64,000 nt of DNA, taken from contig NC_134367.1 of NCBI RefSeq assembly GCF_035582795.1, positions 52,049,562 to 52,113,561 of the forward strand. Reading direction: 5' to 3'. This DNA comes from Mycteria americana (Eukaryota; Chordata; Aves; Ciconiiformes; Ciconiidae). The notes beneath the pieces were generated by a model. The model was not told where the DNA came from. It made no database searches and saw only the letters and a program-made list of their open reading frames with translations. Both the position numbers and the translations under genes were made by a program. Shown here piece after piece: positions 1-12,849 of this stretch. How positions within the stretch are numbered: position 1 is the first letter of the stretch; each line of letters starts with the position of its first letter.

Positions 1-3000
1 GCAATAAATTATTTAGTTATTTAGTTGCAATAAATTATTGTCTTGAGGTTACTGACACTGATTTTCCTGGGTGTTTGCGTATGTCAGAAAAAAATAACTT
101 CCTAGGGATTTATCAGTGAGGTTCTGCTGTAGATCTCTGGTATAAAGAGAATGTAGTGGTCTTCTCAAACCCCTGTGCAAGTATGAATAAAAATTGGAGG
201 CATGCTCTGTTGTCAAGGGTTTTGAATAAAGGCTCATAACAATGTATGGTCCTAATGGAAAGTTGGGTCTTTGGATCATTAAGTTTTGCTCTGGCACCCT
301 TTAAGAGAAAGGATTTGCAAAATTTTAAATTAATTTAAATTTAGAATAAACTGTTACAATCTTTGACAGGAGTTGCATGTGTGAGCTTTTGGGGATGAGA
401 GGGGGAGTTTATAGGTACTAAACATCTTTATCGGGACTGTGGAAGACCAGGTTGTTCAACTGATATCGGGTATGGGTTTCCTACACTCTCTTAAATTGTA
501 TAGACATCCTTCTTACTTACGGATTATCTCCGGCTTAGAAAAGCACATTGTATGCTTAAAAACACTTAAACACAATTCTCAACATGGTATTTTCCTGGTA
601 TAGATAGCATTTCTGAGGTAGGTTTATGCATTTCTGGACACTGGAATCACTGATACAGGAGACAAAAGAAAAGTAAGCATTTCTGCTATTAACATTTTCA
701 GATTGTAGGTGTTCTGCTGCCATGAGATAAGCCTTTGCCATTCCTAGGGGTAGTTAAATAATCTCTGAAGCTCTGTACCCGTGTGTGAGAGGGCAAGTGA
801 GAAGGGCCTTACCAAGCCCTAGGGAGTCTAAAGCATTATATTTCATCCAGACATCCAGCCCTAGACAAAAACCATCAGGTGTTGGATTGGGAGAGAAAAA
901 TTGCCAGCAATTTGCCCCAAATGCATAAAAATGGGTGGAAAGGCTTTGTGTGGTGGCAGCCACGGGATTAAGAGCAAGAAGTGCCCCGGCCTTGCGGCTG
1001 GGGGCTGAGAGGCCATCGCAGCTCCTATAGCTTGGGGTTGCTGTAGGGACAGCTGGGCTGGTCCAGGCAGGGAGCTGGCACATCAGTCACCTGCTCCCTC
1101 TGTGCCTTGACCTGGTATTTTTGTTGACTATAGAAACCCGGGGAGAGGGGGCCATTTTGGTGCTGGAGCTGGAGAAGGAGGGTCCTGGCTCTTCTCTCGG
1201 ATGAGGAGCTGTGGTGGAGGATGGCAGCTTTGGGTCGGTCAGCCAGGTACTGGATGGGGCAGTCCTTATACGATGGAACCATTGAACACTCAGTCTTCAA
1301 AATGCGCATGCCGACAGGGGCTGTCCAGTCCCAGAATGAAACTGCTCTGTGCCTTTCGGTGGGGCAAGTGGCTGGAGGGAAGGGGAAAGCTGCTGGACCC
1401 GCTCCTGTCAGCAGCTGGGCATTTCGCATCTCTGCCTGCTTTGGAGGGGGACGGGGAGCTGAAAAAGCTGTCGCACTGTCCCAGCCTGGAGCTGGGACCT
1501 GAGAGGGGAAAATAGGAATGGATGATGTGCGAGTTTACATTAGTTACGGGTATATCACTTGTTTTTCAACCCGGAATATTTCATTGTATTTTAATAATTC
1601 TTTTGTGCTGCTTTTTTTCTGGAGCTTTTATTTCTCTAGTGCGTGTCTTTTCACACGCTAAAGCAAAGCAGATGCGCTTCAGCATGGGCTGAGGGAGTCA
1701 AACCAGATACAAAGGAAGCGTATCCCAAACAAGTTTTCTTGCTTGAAGAAACACAGAAAATTTGTTTTCAGATTGTGTCTCAGGGTGGGGGGCAGGGTAG
1801 GAGATCCGCTTATGTATTTATTTATTAGCATATTCACATCTTGAGGCAATTGTCAATCCCATAAGTCTTCAAAGAAAGATACAGCGATGAATAATTCTGC
1901 AGAAACCGCAGTGGTGAAGTTAGCCTTGTGCACAAGTGTTGGCAAGGTTCAGCTCCGCAAGAATTAGGCAGGCAGATCGCAGTTAGTTTTGCTGGCATCT
2001 GAATGCTTCACGTCTTATGGTCCAAAGAAGTTCTGGCCTGGAACTCCATTTGGAGAAAGCACAGTGGTCAGAGCAGTCGTCTTCACAAGAACAATATGTT
2101 TTGGCTTAATAAGTGCTTGCTCTACTCTTTTACAGATCCTTGTTTTGATTTATATCTTGCATGGGTTTGTTTGTCTTCTCAGATGAAACTGTAAGTTTCT
2201 TTATTTTTCCTAAATGTTTTGAATCGAGCTATAAAGGGCATCAGACAAAACCACGCAGTGATCCCAAAAAAGACTAGCTGGTTTATTTACTCAAAGTCCA
2301 GGTTCTTTTACGCTGGGTTATGCAAAATTGCCACAACAGGTTTTGTTAGTGTTTGAATCTAGGGTCATATTTTATGGCTAGACATTAAGGAAATTGGATA
2401 AACGATGTAGGTCAAACAGTGTAATTAAAAATACAGACCAGCAAATTGTATCCAACAATAGTTCACTTTCCTGCTGCTAATGAAATATGCTAGCACAAAT
2501 TAATGGCTTGTTACTTAAGCCTGCTGGAAAGACTTTGTCCTAGTACAAAAGGCGTTCAGTTTGAGCATGTGTGTTACAATCTTCTAACCAGCAAAGCTGG
2601 AGGTTGGACATAGCTATAAATCCAGTGTGTTCTGGGAATAGAAGCTGGCAAAAACACTCCTAGCAAAATAATCAGGGCAGGATCTCGCTGGGATTTGGAT
2701 ACTGGCTAACGTAACTAAGCGCAGATGTTTATGTGGTCCGAAAGACATTCCCAGAATAAGAATACTGTACAAACACATGATGATTTTTATAGCAGAAAAA
2801 AACAAGGAAGTGGGGATAATAAAACACATGCTCTTATTTCTGATGAAGCCTTTTCTGTTTTCCTCGGCTTGCCTGCACTGACGTGGGCAAGGCTGCCTCT
2901 GCAGTATCCCCTGCTGGGGCCTGTGGAAGCTTCTGCACGTCGCTTGGGTTGCGGCTCTGGTGCTTACCTGAAGGTCTCCACGGGCTCCCTGTGTGGGTCC

Positions 3001-5938
3001 AGTAGTCTCTCTTCTGTCAGCAGAGGGAAGTGAGTGTTTCTGGAAGTGTGATGTATCATACCCTAAGGTAACAGCTGAAATAGGTCAGATGAATCTTATC
3101 CCAAATGCCTGGTTCTCTCTACCGACTACAGAGGGAGTCTGGCGTGATTGGTGAGCTTAAATGAAGATATTTGTATTGTACTAGGAGGTTGGCCAGGTAA
3201 ATTCTGATGAAATGTGGAGCTCTTTCCTCTGATTTCTGGGGATCCTGGATTAGTTCTTCAAAATCTTCAGAGGTACTGGGTAAGTCCTGGGCTGCTAACA
3301 GCCTGGGAATCCTGTGCATTGCCCTGCATACAACCACTTTTCCTCCTGGTTTCGTGACAGCCTCTCGTGCATTGGCCTAAATGTGAGTGCCTGTCCTGAG
3401 AACACGCTTACTGTAACTTGCCCATGATGAGTAGTCTCACCGATCCAAAACTTGGAACTCGGGGGCTCAGTGCTCTGTGGTTCAGGAAAACACAGACTAC
3501 TATAGGATTTTATTTTCCTCGTACTTCAGACGACTTCTTTCTGCAACCTGAATTTATTTATGGGCAGCTCTACTATTTTGCCAAGAGTTTTGCTTTATAC
3601 CCAGAAATGGTAATTTATATTCCTGTTAGATTTACAGCCATATCTGAATTATTTTTATCTGAACTCCACTGCCTGCATAGTGGCATAACTTCTTAGTTCC
3701 TTAGTTCCTTCTTACTCTTAGTAACTCTTCTTACTCTTACTCTTTCTCTTAGTTCCTTCTTACTTATATAGCTGAAGAACTGCCTACTCTTTATTTTCCT
3801 TAGCAATTTTTAATTTAGCTGATATTTCTTGCTTTAGTTCTGGGCTTCCAAGCACTCTGATTTTTTTTTTTTTCCTTCTTTTTTTTACCTGTTTTGGTTC
3901 TCTGCCTACTCTTGATGACTTTTTGGTCGGCTCCACCAAGCTTGCTTCTAAAGTATTCCCCCTGCTTTTATTTTGAGGGCAAGTTCCAGTTAGCTTTTTA
4001 CTATTGATTTAAAGATTCTCCAGCTTCTCCAATGTTAAAATCTGTGAGGTATTAGTTGCATGAGTTTTCTAATTACTTTTATTAATTTCTCTAAATTAGC
4101 CCTTTTGGACTTTAACACTTTACATACACGTCTGTTTTTATTCTTCCATCTAACCCAGATTATGATCCCTCCTCTAATATTCTCACCACTTACCAAAACT
4201 GAAATACCATCTAGGTTCAGTGAGTAATTGAAGACATTTGTAGAGCATGGCAGGTTTAGTTTTTTTTAGTACTGATCTAGTAAAAATCTTTATCTTCATT
4301 CCCCAAAGTAAGTAAATCTAATGCAAATAGATTCTCTTTGACCTTTTACCTGTGCTAGCCATCCATAAATGCCAATCCATTAAAACACCAGACTATCCCA
4401 TCACCTTTACCATTACTTCAGTCTTTCCAAAGCACCTTATACCCTGCTGCCGAGGTGTGCTTGCTCTTCTACCTTGTTTATATTATGCTTATAGTGTCAG
4501 CTTTCACGTCTTGCATCGCTAGTTCAAGCTCTAACCTAGGCGTCTGTTCGTAGTGTATGAATATACTGGCTGCTTCTCATTGATTTCATCCAGATCCCTG
4601 GCTGGGTTCGCTAAAATCTTTTAGTCTGTTTTTTTAGGTAACAATTCCTTCCTCATTTTAGTCATCCTGTCCCCTGGTGTTTCTTTGTATCCTTTTCTAC
4701 CTGAATTTCCTCTTCTCTCAGCTGTGAAATTCAGGTGCAGAGATCTGAATTCTCCGATTCCTTCCCACGGTTGCTTAGTTTGCAGCTCTTATTATCAGCG
4801 AGGCCAGTCCCATAACAAGGGACAAGGATTTGTCCAAGACCTTAGCATACCATCAACCAAGAAAAGCCCCCAAAAGGTACATCCTACACTGCTGTATTCA
4901 GCCTCTTGACCATCTCCTGTGTTTGTCAAGTCAAACCCGTGACTGGACCACCAGCTGTTATCTTTCAGTGGTCTCTCATGAAAGAAAAAAGGAGAAACTA
5001 TGTGCCCAGAGCAGTCAAACAGATTCTGCAAACCATTGAGAAATAGATGGTACAGATGGTTGCTCTGTGATTGATTACAAATGAACTAGCCTCTTCTTCC
5101 TCTTTGCCCCCAAGAAAGAAACCCCAAATCTTTCCGCAATGACTTGCTTCTTCCCTTAAAAAGACAATTTCCTTTTTTTTTTTTTCTTTCTAATTGATTA
5201 TGCCCCCCACTGACAAGTAAATAGAATAACTGTAATTCCAGATGTTGGGAAGAGAGCACAGCTACTTTAGAAATTATCACAGAGCAAGTCTTTCCTATTA
5301 GAACTGAGTGACTTTGGTATTAGTGGATTATTTGCAGACAGTACATTTGTCAAAAAGTGGCATTTCTTGCAAATTCTTTCATTCCTTGTATTCTAGTCGT
5401 CTTCAAGTAATAGTTTCAGGTGAGAGAAATGGGGAGAAAATAGATTTTGAACAGCAGCATATTTTGTTTTGGAAAAAATGAAAGCAAAAATTTCAATTCT
5501 TCTTTTGTAAAATGTTTTCTTCAGCACATCACATTTCATGTTTAATTACCTAAAATTTCTGAAGTGTCCTTAAGAAACTGGGTGAAGGAGGGAGGAGATG
5601 GCATTTGTTAGTGGGATGCAGGAGGATACTTGAAAATTTTTGGCCCCAAACAGTTTTTGTCCTATTTTCCTCAGGCTGGCAATCACAGTGGGAAAAATCA
5701 CATTCACCCAGTTCTGTTCCTGATATTAAAAGAGAAGTCTTCTTCTCAAAGGAGATGCCGAATAAACAATTCTTTAATGAAGTTGCTACATACTATATAT
5801 TGCCTATATAGGAGTGGGCATTTGTGCTTTTTACGTGGACAGTTCTCCAGGTGCAGAGTTCACCAGTGATTTGCTCTTGAGAAAGGAGCTTCTTCTCGAC
5901 TGCTTTGTCTTTTGGTCTGCCAAACTGAAATAGGCAAA
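1..5938. other. 5' flank, no gene recognised
   Basis: I see no coding exon, RNA gene or clear promoter here. Open frames up to 134 codons (for example 1025-1429 minus) lack similarity or splice context. The left edge has a direct repeat of GCAATAAATTATT, and 3695-3765 is a CT-rich degenerate repeat. In human the neighbour on this side is CEP57L1 (from memory), but nothing of it was recognised. Confidence 0.6.
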
Positions 5939-6075
5939 ATGGATGAAGTATACCAGACCTCTTCTACTGAGAAGGTCCAGCAGCTGGAACAAGAACTAGC
6001 AGCACAGCTGGCAGAGCTGAAGGCAGAAATAGAAGACAACAGGATACTCCAGGGAATACCCAGTAGGGCATACAG
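5939..6075 (+). CDS. CCDC162: CCDC162 exon 1, start codon
   Basis: The open frame starts at ATG 5939 in a good Kozak setting (A at -3, G at +4) and reads MDEVYQTSSTEKVQQLE, followed by a Leu/Glu-rich coiled-coil stretch ending at SRAY. It stops at a GTAACA donor at 6076 in phase 2 (the last two bases, AG, join a T from the next exon to make Ser). The start fits the family N-terminus as I remember it. Nothing in this exon is broken. No promoter could be identified upstream. Confidence 0.8.
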
Positions 6076-6764
6076 GTAACAAGAATTTCCTGGGGAATGG
6101 GGGAGAGAGTGAGACTATAGCAATGCATTGTATCTCTTTTTGGGTTTTTTTGGTCATGATACAGAAGTCATGTGTCTATATAACTCTTCAATTTTGAGAC
6201 CTGAATACACACACGGGAGCCAGGAATAGCAGCTTTTTTTATTGTGTGTCTACCACAGAATTACAGTTGAAATGGAAGAGAATGTCAAAACATAAACTAA
6301 ATTGATTTCATGTTGTGTATCGCAAACAAAACTTTAAATATCCCTAGCATGTCAAGTATTTCCTTCTTACAGTGAAGAAAAATTAGCTTCAAACATAACG
6401 CTGGGATGTATAGACAGAATGGTCACATATAAGACAGCTGCTCTTACTTTCCTCAGTGATGATGAGATGCAAGCTCTGACAATGTACCCAGGTTTGGCGT
6501 TATGCTTCAAGGAAGCTGTAGACCACCTGGAGAATATGTGGAGGAAAACACAGGTGAAGAACCCTTGACTAGGACACTTGAGACAAAAAGGAGAGAAGCT
6601 GGACTTACGTCTCCACTCCATTTTCTCTAGGTTATAAGTCTTCAGACACATGGGAGATTGCTGTAAAGATGAAGGGAATAAACTTCTGTTTCCACTTATG
6701 AACAGGACAGAAAATAATGGGCTAAAATTCAAAATTTCCAACGATTGTGTTAATTAAACACTGA

Positions 6765-6930
6765 TATCTGGACTAGGAGGTGGCTGACCATCCTTGATTG
6801 GAGGTCCTTAAGAAGAGGATAGGCAAACACCTTTAGGGAACAGATTTACTTTTCCCTGCCTTAGAGCAGTGGAAGTGGTAGACGATCACAAAACTCCTCC
6901 CGGTTCTACCTCTTTAGGGCTCTAAAGCGT
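6765..6930 (+). mobile_element. Old CR1-type 3' fragment
   Basis: The segment resembles the 3' end of an ancient sauropsid CR1: TTGGAGGTCCTTAAGAAGAG, ATAGGCAAACACCTTTAGGG, CCCTGCCTTAGAGCAG, TGGTAGACGATC and a trailing TTCTACC. It is strongly diverged, so boundaries and subfamily are uncertain. It lies in the first intron. Confidence 0.5.
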
Positions 6931-7475
6931 TCCAGCGGAGTTTCCCATGTATTGCTTTTGGATAAGACTCAGGTGCTCTTTTTTTAATGGTCCAGTTTTC
7001 ACCTATGTTTTTAATTTACATGCACTCATTTTATTCAGTTAAATAAAAATTTTGTAATGTATGCTTGCTGTAAGTATATGGATACATGAGAATTAAAAAA
7101 TAGTTCTCCTCCAGAAGTTTTCTCAGCCCTTCCTTCTGTAATATGGGCATATTAGGAAGGAAGTTGTCTGAATTGTGAAGGATGCTTGTCAAGGAGCTCC
7201 ACTGCATAGTTGTGGGTTGAAATATGTGCCCATAGAATTGACAAGCATCCAGATGGACTTTCTAAAGGCTTTGACTAAAAAATGGAGGTGGAAGAAAAGA
7301 GTTTGCCAAAAAATGTCTGCTAATGAAATAAATTCTGCTGCTTTAATATAGGGTTTTCACACCATTAAACTTGCTTACTGTTAACTTCACCATCTAAGTT
7401 GTGTTGGGCCTGACAAATGTTTGGTTTATACCAGCTTGTATGTAACATCCTGTTGAAAAAAATTTTTTTTCTCAG

Positions 7476-7548
7476 TTCTGTTCCAATTCCAAAGGATGCA
7501 TCTTATTTCAGAAAAGAAAGGGAGGTAATACTGAAGAAAGGCTTACAG
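7476..7548 (+). CDS. CCDC162: CCDC162 exon 2
   Basis: A pyrimidine-rich tract and CAG acceptor precede one base that completes the Ser codon begun in exon 1. The exon then reads SVPIPKDASYFRKERE and ends with KKGLQ at a GTAGGT donor. The family motif is SSV-IPKD-YYFRRERE, so both the sequence and the phase match exon 1 directly. That direct match is also the reason to leave out the intervening open segment at 6373-6553. Confidence 0.8.
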
Positions 7549-7846
7549 GTAGGTAGCTAAAATGTACACTGGCTTAAAAAAAAAATCTCTTTGCTCTTTA
7601 CCAAGTAGTAATTGAAAATTAAAATCAGAGGAAGTGATATGGTTTTTGGAATCTGGGCCTGCAAAGACAGAATGGGAAGGGCCATCATGTTGTTTGCACA
7701 GTAGTAAACCAGCATAAGCTTTCTTTTATTTGAATATTAATGTGGGCCTGGCCCCGCAGCGTCTGTTTATGTGACAAGTCCCGGTTAAATTCAAAGCCTA
7801 AACATTTTTCTGTATTTACCGCTTTTCAAAATACATCCTGAAAAAG

Positions 7847-7961
7847 CCATCTGCTCCGAAGCAAACCCTCTTGTTATTCAGGCTGGTGTCGTGCAGAGGG
7901 AGTTAGAGAGCTGCCGGAGAAGGGAGCCCACAGCGGCAAACGGGCCTTGCTGCTGCGCCAG
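7847..7961 (+). pseudogene. CCDC162: CCDC162 exon 3, frameshifted with lost donor
   Basis: The segment reads SEANPLVIQAGVVQRELESC and then RRREPTAAN, matching the family region -SKPLVVQAD-LQRELESCLRRE. After the AAC codon at 7939 the expected NLPLLLRQ-like sequence continues only in another frame (RALLLRQ, 7941-7961), implying a net loss of one base. After CAG 7959-7961 the donor should be GT but the sequence is GG (7962-7963). The next exon starts in phase 0, which fits an exon end at 7961. The 5' boundary is uncertain because the acceptor near 7846 has no good pyrimidine tract. This is the first lesion along the gene. Confidence 0.72.
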
Positions 7962-8533
7962 GGAGGGCTCCCGCTCGCTGCGGAGATCCAGGAGCTTTGC
8001 CCTGGCCCAGCAGGTTGCACTGTGCACATTTCAAAATACAAAGGGTGTGAAACGCCTTCCTGCAAACGGGCACGAAACTGCTAGTGCTTGCAGTTTCCTC
8101 GTACGATGTGAAAATTTCCTCTTCTCTTTCTTTAAAGGACAAGAATCTAAGCCAGGTCAGATGGGCTGGGACAAGGTTCTCGTTCCCTGATGCTTTTGTG
8201 CTGTTCTAGTACGTCTGTGTTGTGGGTTATTTTTATTTTCATTTTTAAAGTGGAGTTCAAATTGCTAGCTCCAGTGGACTGAATTCTGCCATTTTCCTTG
8301 GATGAACTGATTTTTTCCTTCCCACAATAATACTTGCACTGGGACAACTTAGGGGAAGTACCCTTCATGGATAAATATGACAGCACAGTGGTCTTTGGGG
8401 ACTGATTAGCTGTTGTTTTGGTATTATTCTCTGATGCTAATGACGATCTATATACTGCCTAAGTTTCCTATAATGTTAAGCCGCTGTTGTTTACAAATGT
8501 GGGGTTTGATGGTTATTTCTGCTTTTATTCAAG

Positions 8534-8647
8534 TTTTTTACAGACAGAATTACTCAGCTAGTCCAGAGTAAATATTTGCGAATGCTTAGATGGAAGAGGT
8601 TTTGTATGCACAGTAGTGTTATTGAACAGCTTTACCCACTCTATCAA
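8534..8647 (+). CDS. CCDC162: CCDC162 exon 4
   Basis: There are 38 open codons, FFTDRITQLVQSKY, then LRMLRWKRFC and EQLYPLYQ. The exon runs from a TTCAAG acceptor to a GTAGGA donor, phase 0 at both ends. The LRWKRFC and LYPLY stretches are characteristic of the family. No damage is seen. Confidence 0.8.
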
Positions 8648-9031
8648 GTAGGAACCAAAACCTAGGATGTAGCACGTATATATCTAGCATAGTAGCTGTT
8701 CATGAAAAACAAAGTGCTAGCAATGGCTTTTTTTCCACCCAAATAAAAAGCTATTAACGTTAAGGGTAATTTGTCTCTGGACATTCACTCTCAGCTGTCT
8801 GCTTGTGGTCAGTATTAGCTGCTCAGAGAGATTCAGTATTTGGATGGAAATTCCCTTTTCTTCATTGGGTTGGAAACGCCATTCATAAGCATTTAGGAAG
8901 GAAATAAACCTTTGAGATTACTCTCAAACTAGGATTCCTCATGCAGCGGGAATGCAATGGCCTTCTAGCTAATAAGGGAAGAAGATGCAGAAATGCGAAA
9001 ATGACAGTGTCTCTTTTATATACATAAACAG

Positions 9032-9226
9032 AAATGCATTAGTCACATCATGGAGGAATACAATGATGCGGTTCAGAGGGCTGCAAGCCTTTCAGCAGCA
9101 AGGAAAAGTTTCCTGACAGGAAAGAATAATCTAGTGAATGTAGTGACGCGGGAAGATCTGATGATTGACACCCGGTGGCTAGTGTGTCACCTACACTCTC
9201 TGAAGGGCATTCACTGTTTTCTCCAG
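9032..9226 (+). CDS. CCDC162: CCDC162 exon 5
   Basis: There are 65 open codons, phase 0 at both ends, between an AAACAG acceptor and a CCAG/GTAAGA donor. The exon contains EEYNDAVQRAASLSAARKSF, LTGKNNLVNVVTREDLMI and RWLVCHLHSLKGIHCFLQ. These are among the most conserved pieces of the family that I recognise. The exon is intact. Confidence 0.83.
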
Positions 9227-9878
9227 GTAAGACGAGCATTTTTTGAACAGTGAAGTATAATTATGAAACATTGATGTCTCGGATAAGAAAGTAAGCCGAG
9301 GAACATCAAATTCAATGTAAAAGAAATCTAGAGGTTTGTAGGTAATGAGCTAGACTGCGTACATATGACTTTCAATTCTTTTAGCAGATTGATTTTACTA
9401 GAAAGGAAATACTACAATGATAAAGCTGAATGTAGGTAAGTGGAATAATGAGCTCCCTGGGTGCAGTGTAGATAGTGTTGGGCTGCTTGGATTTGAGGAG
9501 ATCCAGGATGAGAAGGAGAAAGCTCGGAGAGACTTTTTTCTTGTATTATTACTGTGATGATGTTTTGATAGAGCAGGACACTCTCAAGGGGCTGAGTCAT
9601 CTCAATGAATAGTCTGTAGACTTGAGGAGTATTTGTTGTTCAAGCATCACCTTTCGCAAACAAATCTGAATACTTACTTTCTCTAGTTTCTTTACTTATT
9701 TTATTATATGAGTACTACAAGTCATTGACAGTGAATAAACTTCTGAAATTGTACACAACGGATAACTATGGTTTGGTTTTTCTCTTTTGTGTTTTATTTG
9801 ATTACTAAATTTGCAACTGAATAGTTTGTATGCTTTCTAAATGACTGAGAATAACAACAGATATGTTCCTAACTCCAG

Positions 9879-10051
9879 GTTCTCCGGCATTTGCCTATTT
9901 CTCACAGAATATATGTGGCAGATGAGAATGTGGCAGATATATGTGGCAGTGGTCCAAGACAACTGGGACAAATTAAGAAGTGCTTTTGACAAGAATTCAG
10001 ACACTTTTAATATTGATGTGTTTCCCTTTTCAAGAGTTTTAAGAAGAAATG
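9879..10051 (+). pseudogene. CCDC162: CCDC162 exon 6, frame broken
   Basis: After the acceptor AACTCCAG the exon continues from exon 5 in phase 0 as VLRHLPISHR, as expected. The frame then runs through IYVADENVADIC and soon meets a stop, while the coding-like continuation YVAVVQDNWDKLRSAFDKNS lies in another frame. The switch falls inside three near copies of GTGGCAG (9915, 9930 and 9943), so slippage is a likely cause. A GTGAGA donor follows at 10052. How much of the downstream frame is truly homologous is unclear. Confidence 0.62.
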
Positions 10052-12638
10052 GTGAGAAATTATCAGCTTTCCTTTAAAACCACAAGTCCTACAGATAATG
10101 CATTTGTTGATGTATATTCTTTGAGAAAGGTCAACAGCGCAAGTGTTGCCATCCTTGGTTTGTATGCTTGAGAAATTTGGAGTGTGACTTTTAAAGTCAG
10201 CAAGAATCCTGGAAATCTGGTGTCCAAATTCCAGAGTGTGGAGCCCTGAATCTGCGGCGGTTGCTCCTCTGGCCTTACTGTGCCCTGGGCTGCAGAAACA
10301 GGCAGTTCAGAAGGATACTTGTGGGATCAGCTCGGTGGAGAATCCAGGATGTTGACCTGATTATGCCAAACCCTGAAACTCACCCTTCCAACTTTCTGCA
10401 AGAATATTATTTAAAATATTTCTGTGGGTGGCCTGTTTCTGGAGAAACTAAGAGAAGAGAGATATGGTTCTAAGACTTATACTGAAGTATCTCTAGAAAA
10501 ATCTCCTTGTGGTTATTTTCAAGTTCTCTTGCCTTTTGAAGGAGGGGAGGGAGTGATGTTGCTTATGTAGAGTTACCCATGTGAATGATAGTTAGCAAGC
10601 AAGGCAGCATTCCTGTTGCAGAGCGTTTAAACCCTATGATTTAACCCATGCTTTTACAGGGTGGGAACAGCGTGGAACGGAGCTCACAGGATTGTCTCTG
10701 GAAAAGCAGAACCCCTCTCTCCTGGGGACTAGGCAGGGTGTACGCCTCCTCCTTGCAGTCAAGAAGTGGGCTGGCCAGGGTGGAGGAATGAAAAGGGGCT
10801 GTGCCTTGTCCTCCCCATCGCCTTTCTCCACTGAAGACCTCTGCCATAAGGGGTGTACCTGCGGGTCTGCACGGGGGAGCAGGGCACAGCCCTGGCCTGG
10901 AGTGGCACTGCCCAGCCAGTGGCAACTGATTGAGAACCGTGCTAAGGAAAGTGCAGATTCACCTGGGGCAGATATGGGGCCGTTAGCCCTTGGTCAGTGG
11001 TCTAACTAAGCTCTAACTGGTCTAACTGGCTGTACTAGTGCAGCCCTCTTTCACTCCTTAGGCCCAAGGGGGTCTCAGGTACGGCGTGCTGGGGGGGTAC
11101 GGCAGCAATGCCCCAGGAGTACAGCACTACCGGCGTTAAGGCGCAAGGAGAGGAGAGTTAAACTCTTCTCTCCAAATGAAGCCCCTGGAACAGGCCAACG
11201 TTTCTCTCACATGAGCAGCATAGGAGAGGGAAGGATGATCCGTGATCTCAGATACAGTGGGCTAATAATGTATGGAGAAGGGCACAAGACCTACAGTGTT
11301 ATAGAGCTCACCTGAGCCATTCATTTTGCCACGGAGTAGACCCTTATTGGTATTAAAAAGCAACTCAGAAGTGCTTTAGTTCATTTTGATCTTCAGTATC
11401 TAGTTATCTAATATTTGAAGAACTGTATCATATTACCCTAAGCTTCATTCATCTGCTATCTAGATCTGAGCTTCATAGATGAAACAACAGAATGATTAAA
11501 CAAGACATTAAAAACAAAGCTGAAGTAAAGCATGGAATAGAAACGCAGATGGCCTTTTACTGCTGAAACAATGAGATAATAAATTAGATTACTTGTAGTT
11601 CCACTAAACCCCGAGAGCTTTGCTGAACTTTAGCAAACTGTAGCTTACCTATTAGCATCTTTGCGTGTATCAGCAGTACCCATCAGCACTGGGTAAAGGA
11701 GAATCAGCTGATACTTATCTGGACTTTCAAAAATCTTTGGAAAAGAAGTAGCAGATAAAGTGCTACTGTTTGTTATGGCTTGGCCTGAGAGAAAAAAAAA
11801 AAGGCAATTGGAATAATGTCCACATTTCTGTACAGAAAGATGATAGCATAGGGCAAACTAAGATTCTGCATAAAAAAGTGTTAAACATTGACAATACTTG
11901 TCAAAGAGCTGAAAAAAGAGAAAAAAAGATGACAAAACTTAGAGGAACACAGTCGTTTTGGCTGTTCAATGATGAAGGAATACCAATATCCACCAAAGCC
12001 TTGAGCAAGCCTGAGATGAAGTAAAGAAGGAGGAGAAAACATTTCAGTTCTTCTAAAAATGTGTGCTATGTTGCCAACAGACTCTTCAACACTGACACCA
12101 GGCCAAACTCAGCCATCCCCAGTACACCCTTGTTTCAGAAGTTTGCGATAGCAGCATCATGCCAGAATCAAATACTGGAGGAGTGATAACCCTGAAATAG
12201 TAACATACTTGAAGTTCTTGTGGCATGTGAAGATTTGGGAGGTGTGTGTGTGAGAAGAATGTTGCACACCCCTGAGCCACGACTCTGTTCAGGCAGTGGG
12301 ATTTGTTAGCTGGCGTCCTTTCCATGCTGGAAGATAGGCGCTCCTCCAAGGACCGTGGAGGTGCCCTGACTGGCAACAGCTGTTAGTCTTTCGGGGTCTG
12401 GTGGAAGGCCCTTTCTTAAAAGAAAAATGAAAATAATAAAAATGCATATAATGTGGGTCCCCCGCTCATCACATTCCATTCTCTGACATACTTCTGCTTC
12501 AGGACAACAAAAGGGGAATTAACATCATTGCGTGGATGCAAAGCAAAGGGCACTGACAGCATTGCTTGCAGTCATCTTACAGTCATGTTGCTTAAAGTGT
12601 TGATGTTCTCCAGCTGGTCTCATGATGGCTTTTTGCAG
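10052..12638 (+). other. Intron between CCDC162 exons
   Basis: The family has extra, poorly conserved sequence between the two flanking exons, but none could be recognised. The part from 10630 to 11150 is GC-richer with overlapping chance frames on both strands. No repeat family was identified. Confidence 0.5.
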
Positions 12639-12797
12639 AATCCTGCCACAAGGACACTGGATGCACCTTGCCCCAGCATAGCACTGAAACCGAGGAGCCG
12701 AAACCTCAAGCTCCAGCTTCTGCTTTCTCATTTTGGTATTGACTACAAAATTAAGGATCTCAGGAACTCAGCTGATGAGATGGAGCTCTTTCCCCTG
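12639..12797 (+). pseudogene. CCDC162: CCDC162 exon with lost donor site
   Basis: There are 53 open codons from a TTTTGCAG acceptor. The end reads LLSHFGIDYKIKDLRNSADE followed by MELFPL, matching the family motif Y-V-YD-RDIKNTADEMELFP. The next exon supplies VVQKFRSIF, so this exon should end at CTG 12795-12797. The following bases are CTAACTG where a donor GTAACTG is expected, consistent with a G>C change at 12798 that removes the donor. Reading on instead gives about eight codons and then runs into a 26-base A tract. Confidence 0.74.
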
Positions 12798-12823
12798 CTA
12801 ACTGAAATGTACTTCTCAATGCT

Positions 12824-12849
12824 AAAAAAAAAAAAAAAAAAAAAAAAAA
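12824..12849 (+). repeat. A26 homopolymer
   Basis: Twenty-six consecutive A lie 26 bases downstream of the exon that ends at 12797. Reading through the lost donor runs into this tract and gives a lysine run. CR1 elements have no poly-A tail, so this is probably a simple repeat. Confidence 0.9.

Noticed and set aside
6373..6553. A 181-bp open segment with good CAG acceptor and GTGAAG donor between exons 1 and 2.
   Set aside because: Exon 1 joins exon 2 directly in phase and in family sequence (Ser-Ser-Val-x-Ile-Pro-Lys-Asp). Including this segment would break the frame. It could be a cryptic exon but there is no support.
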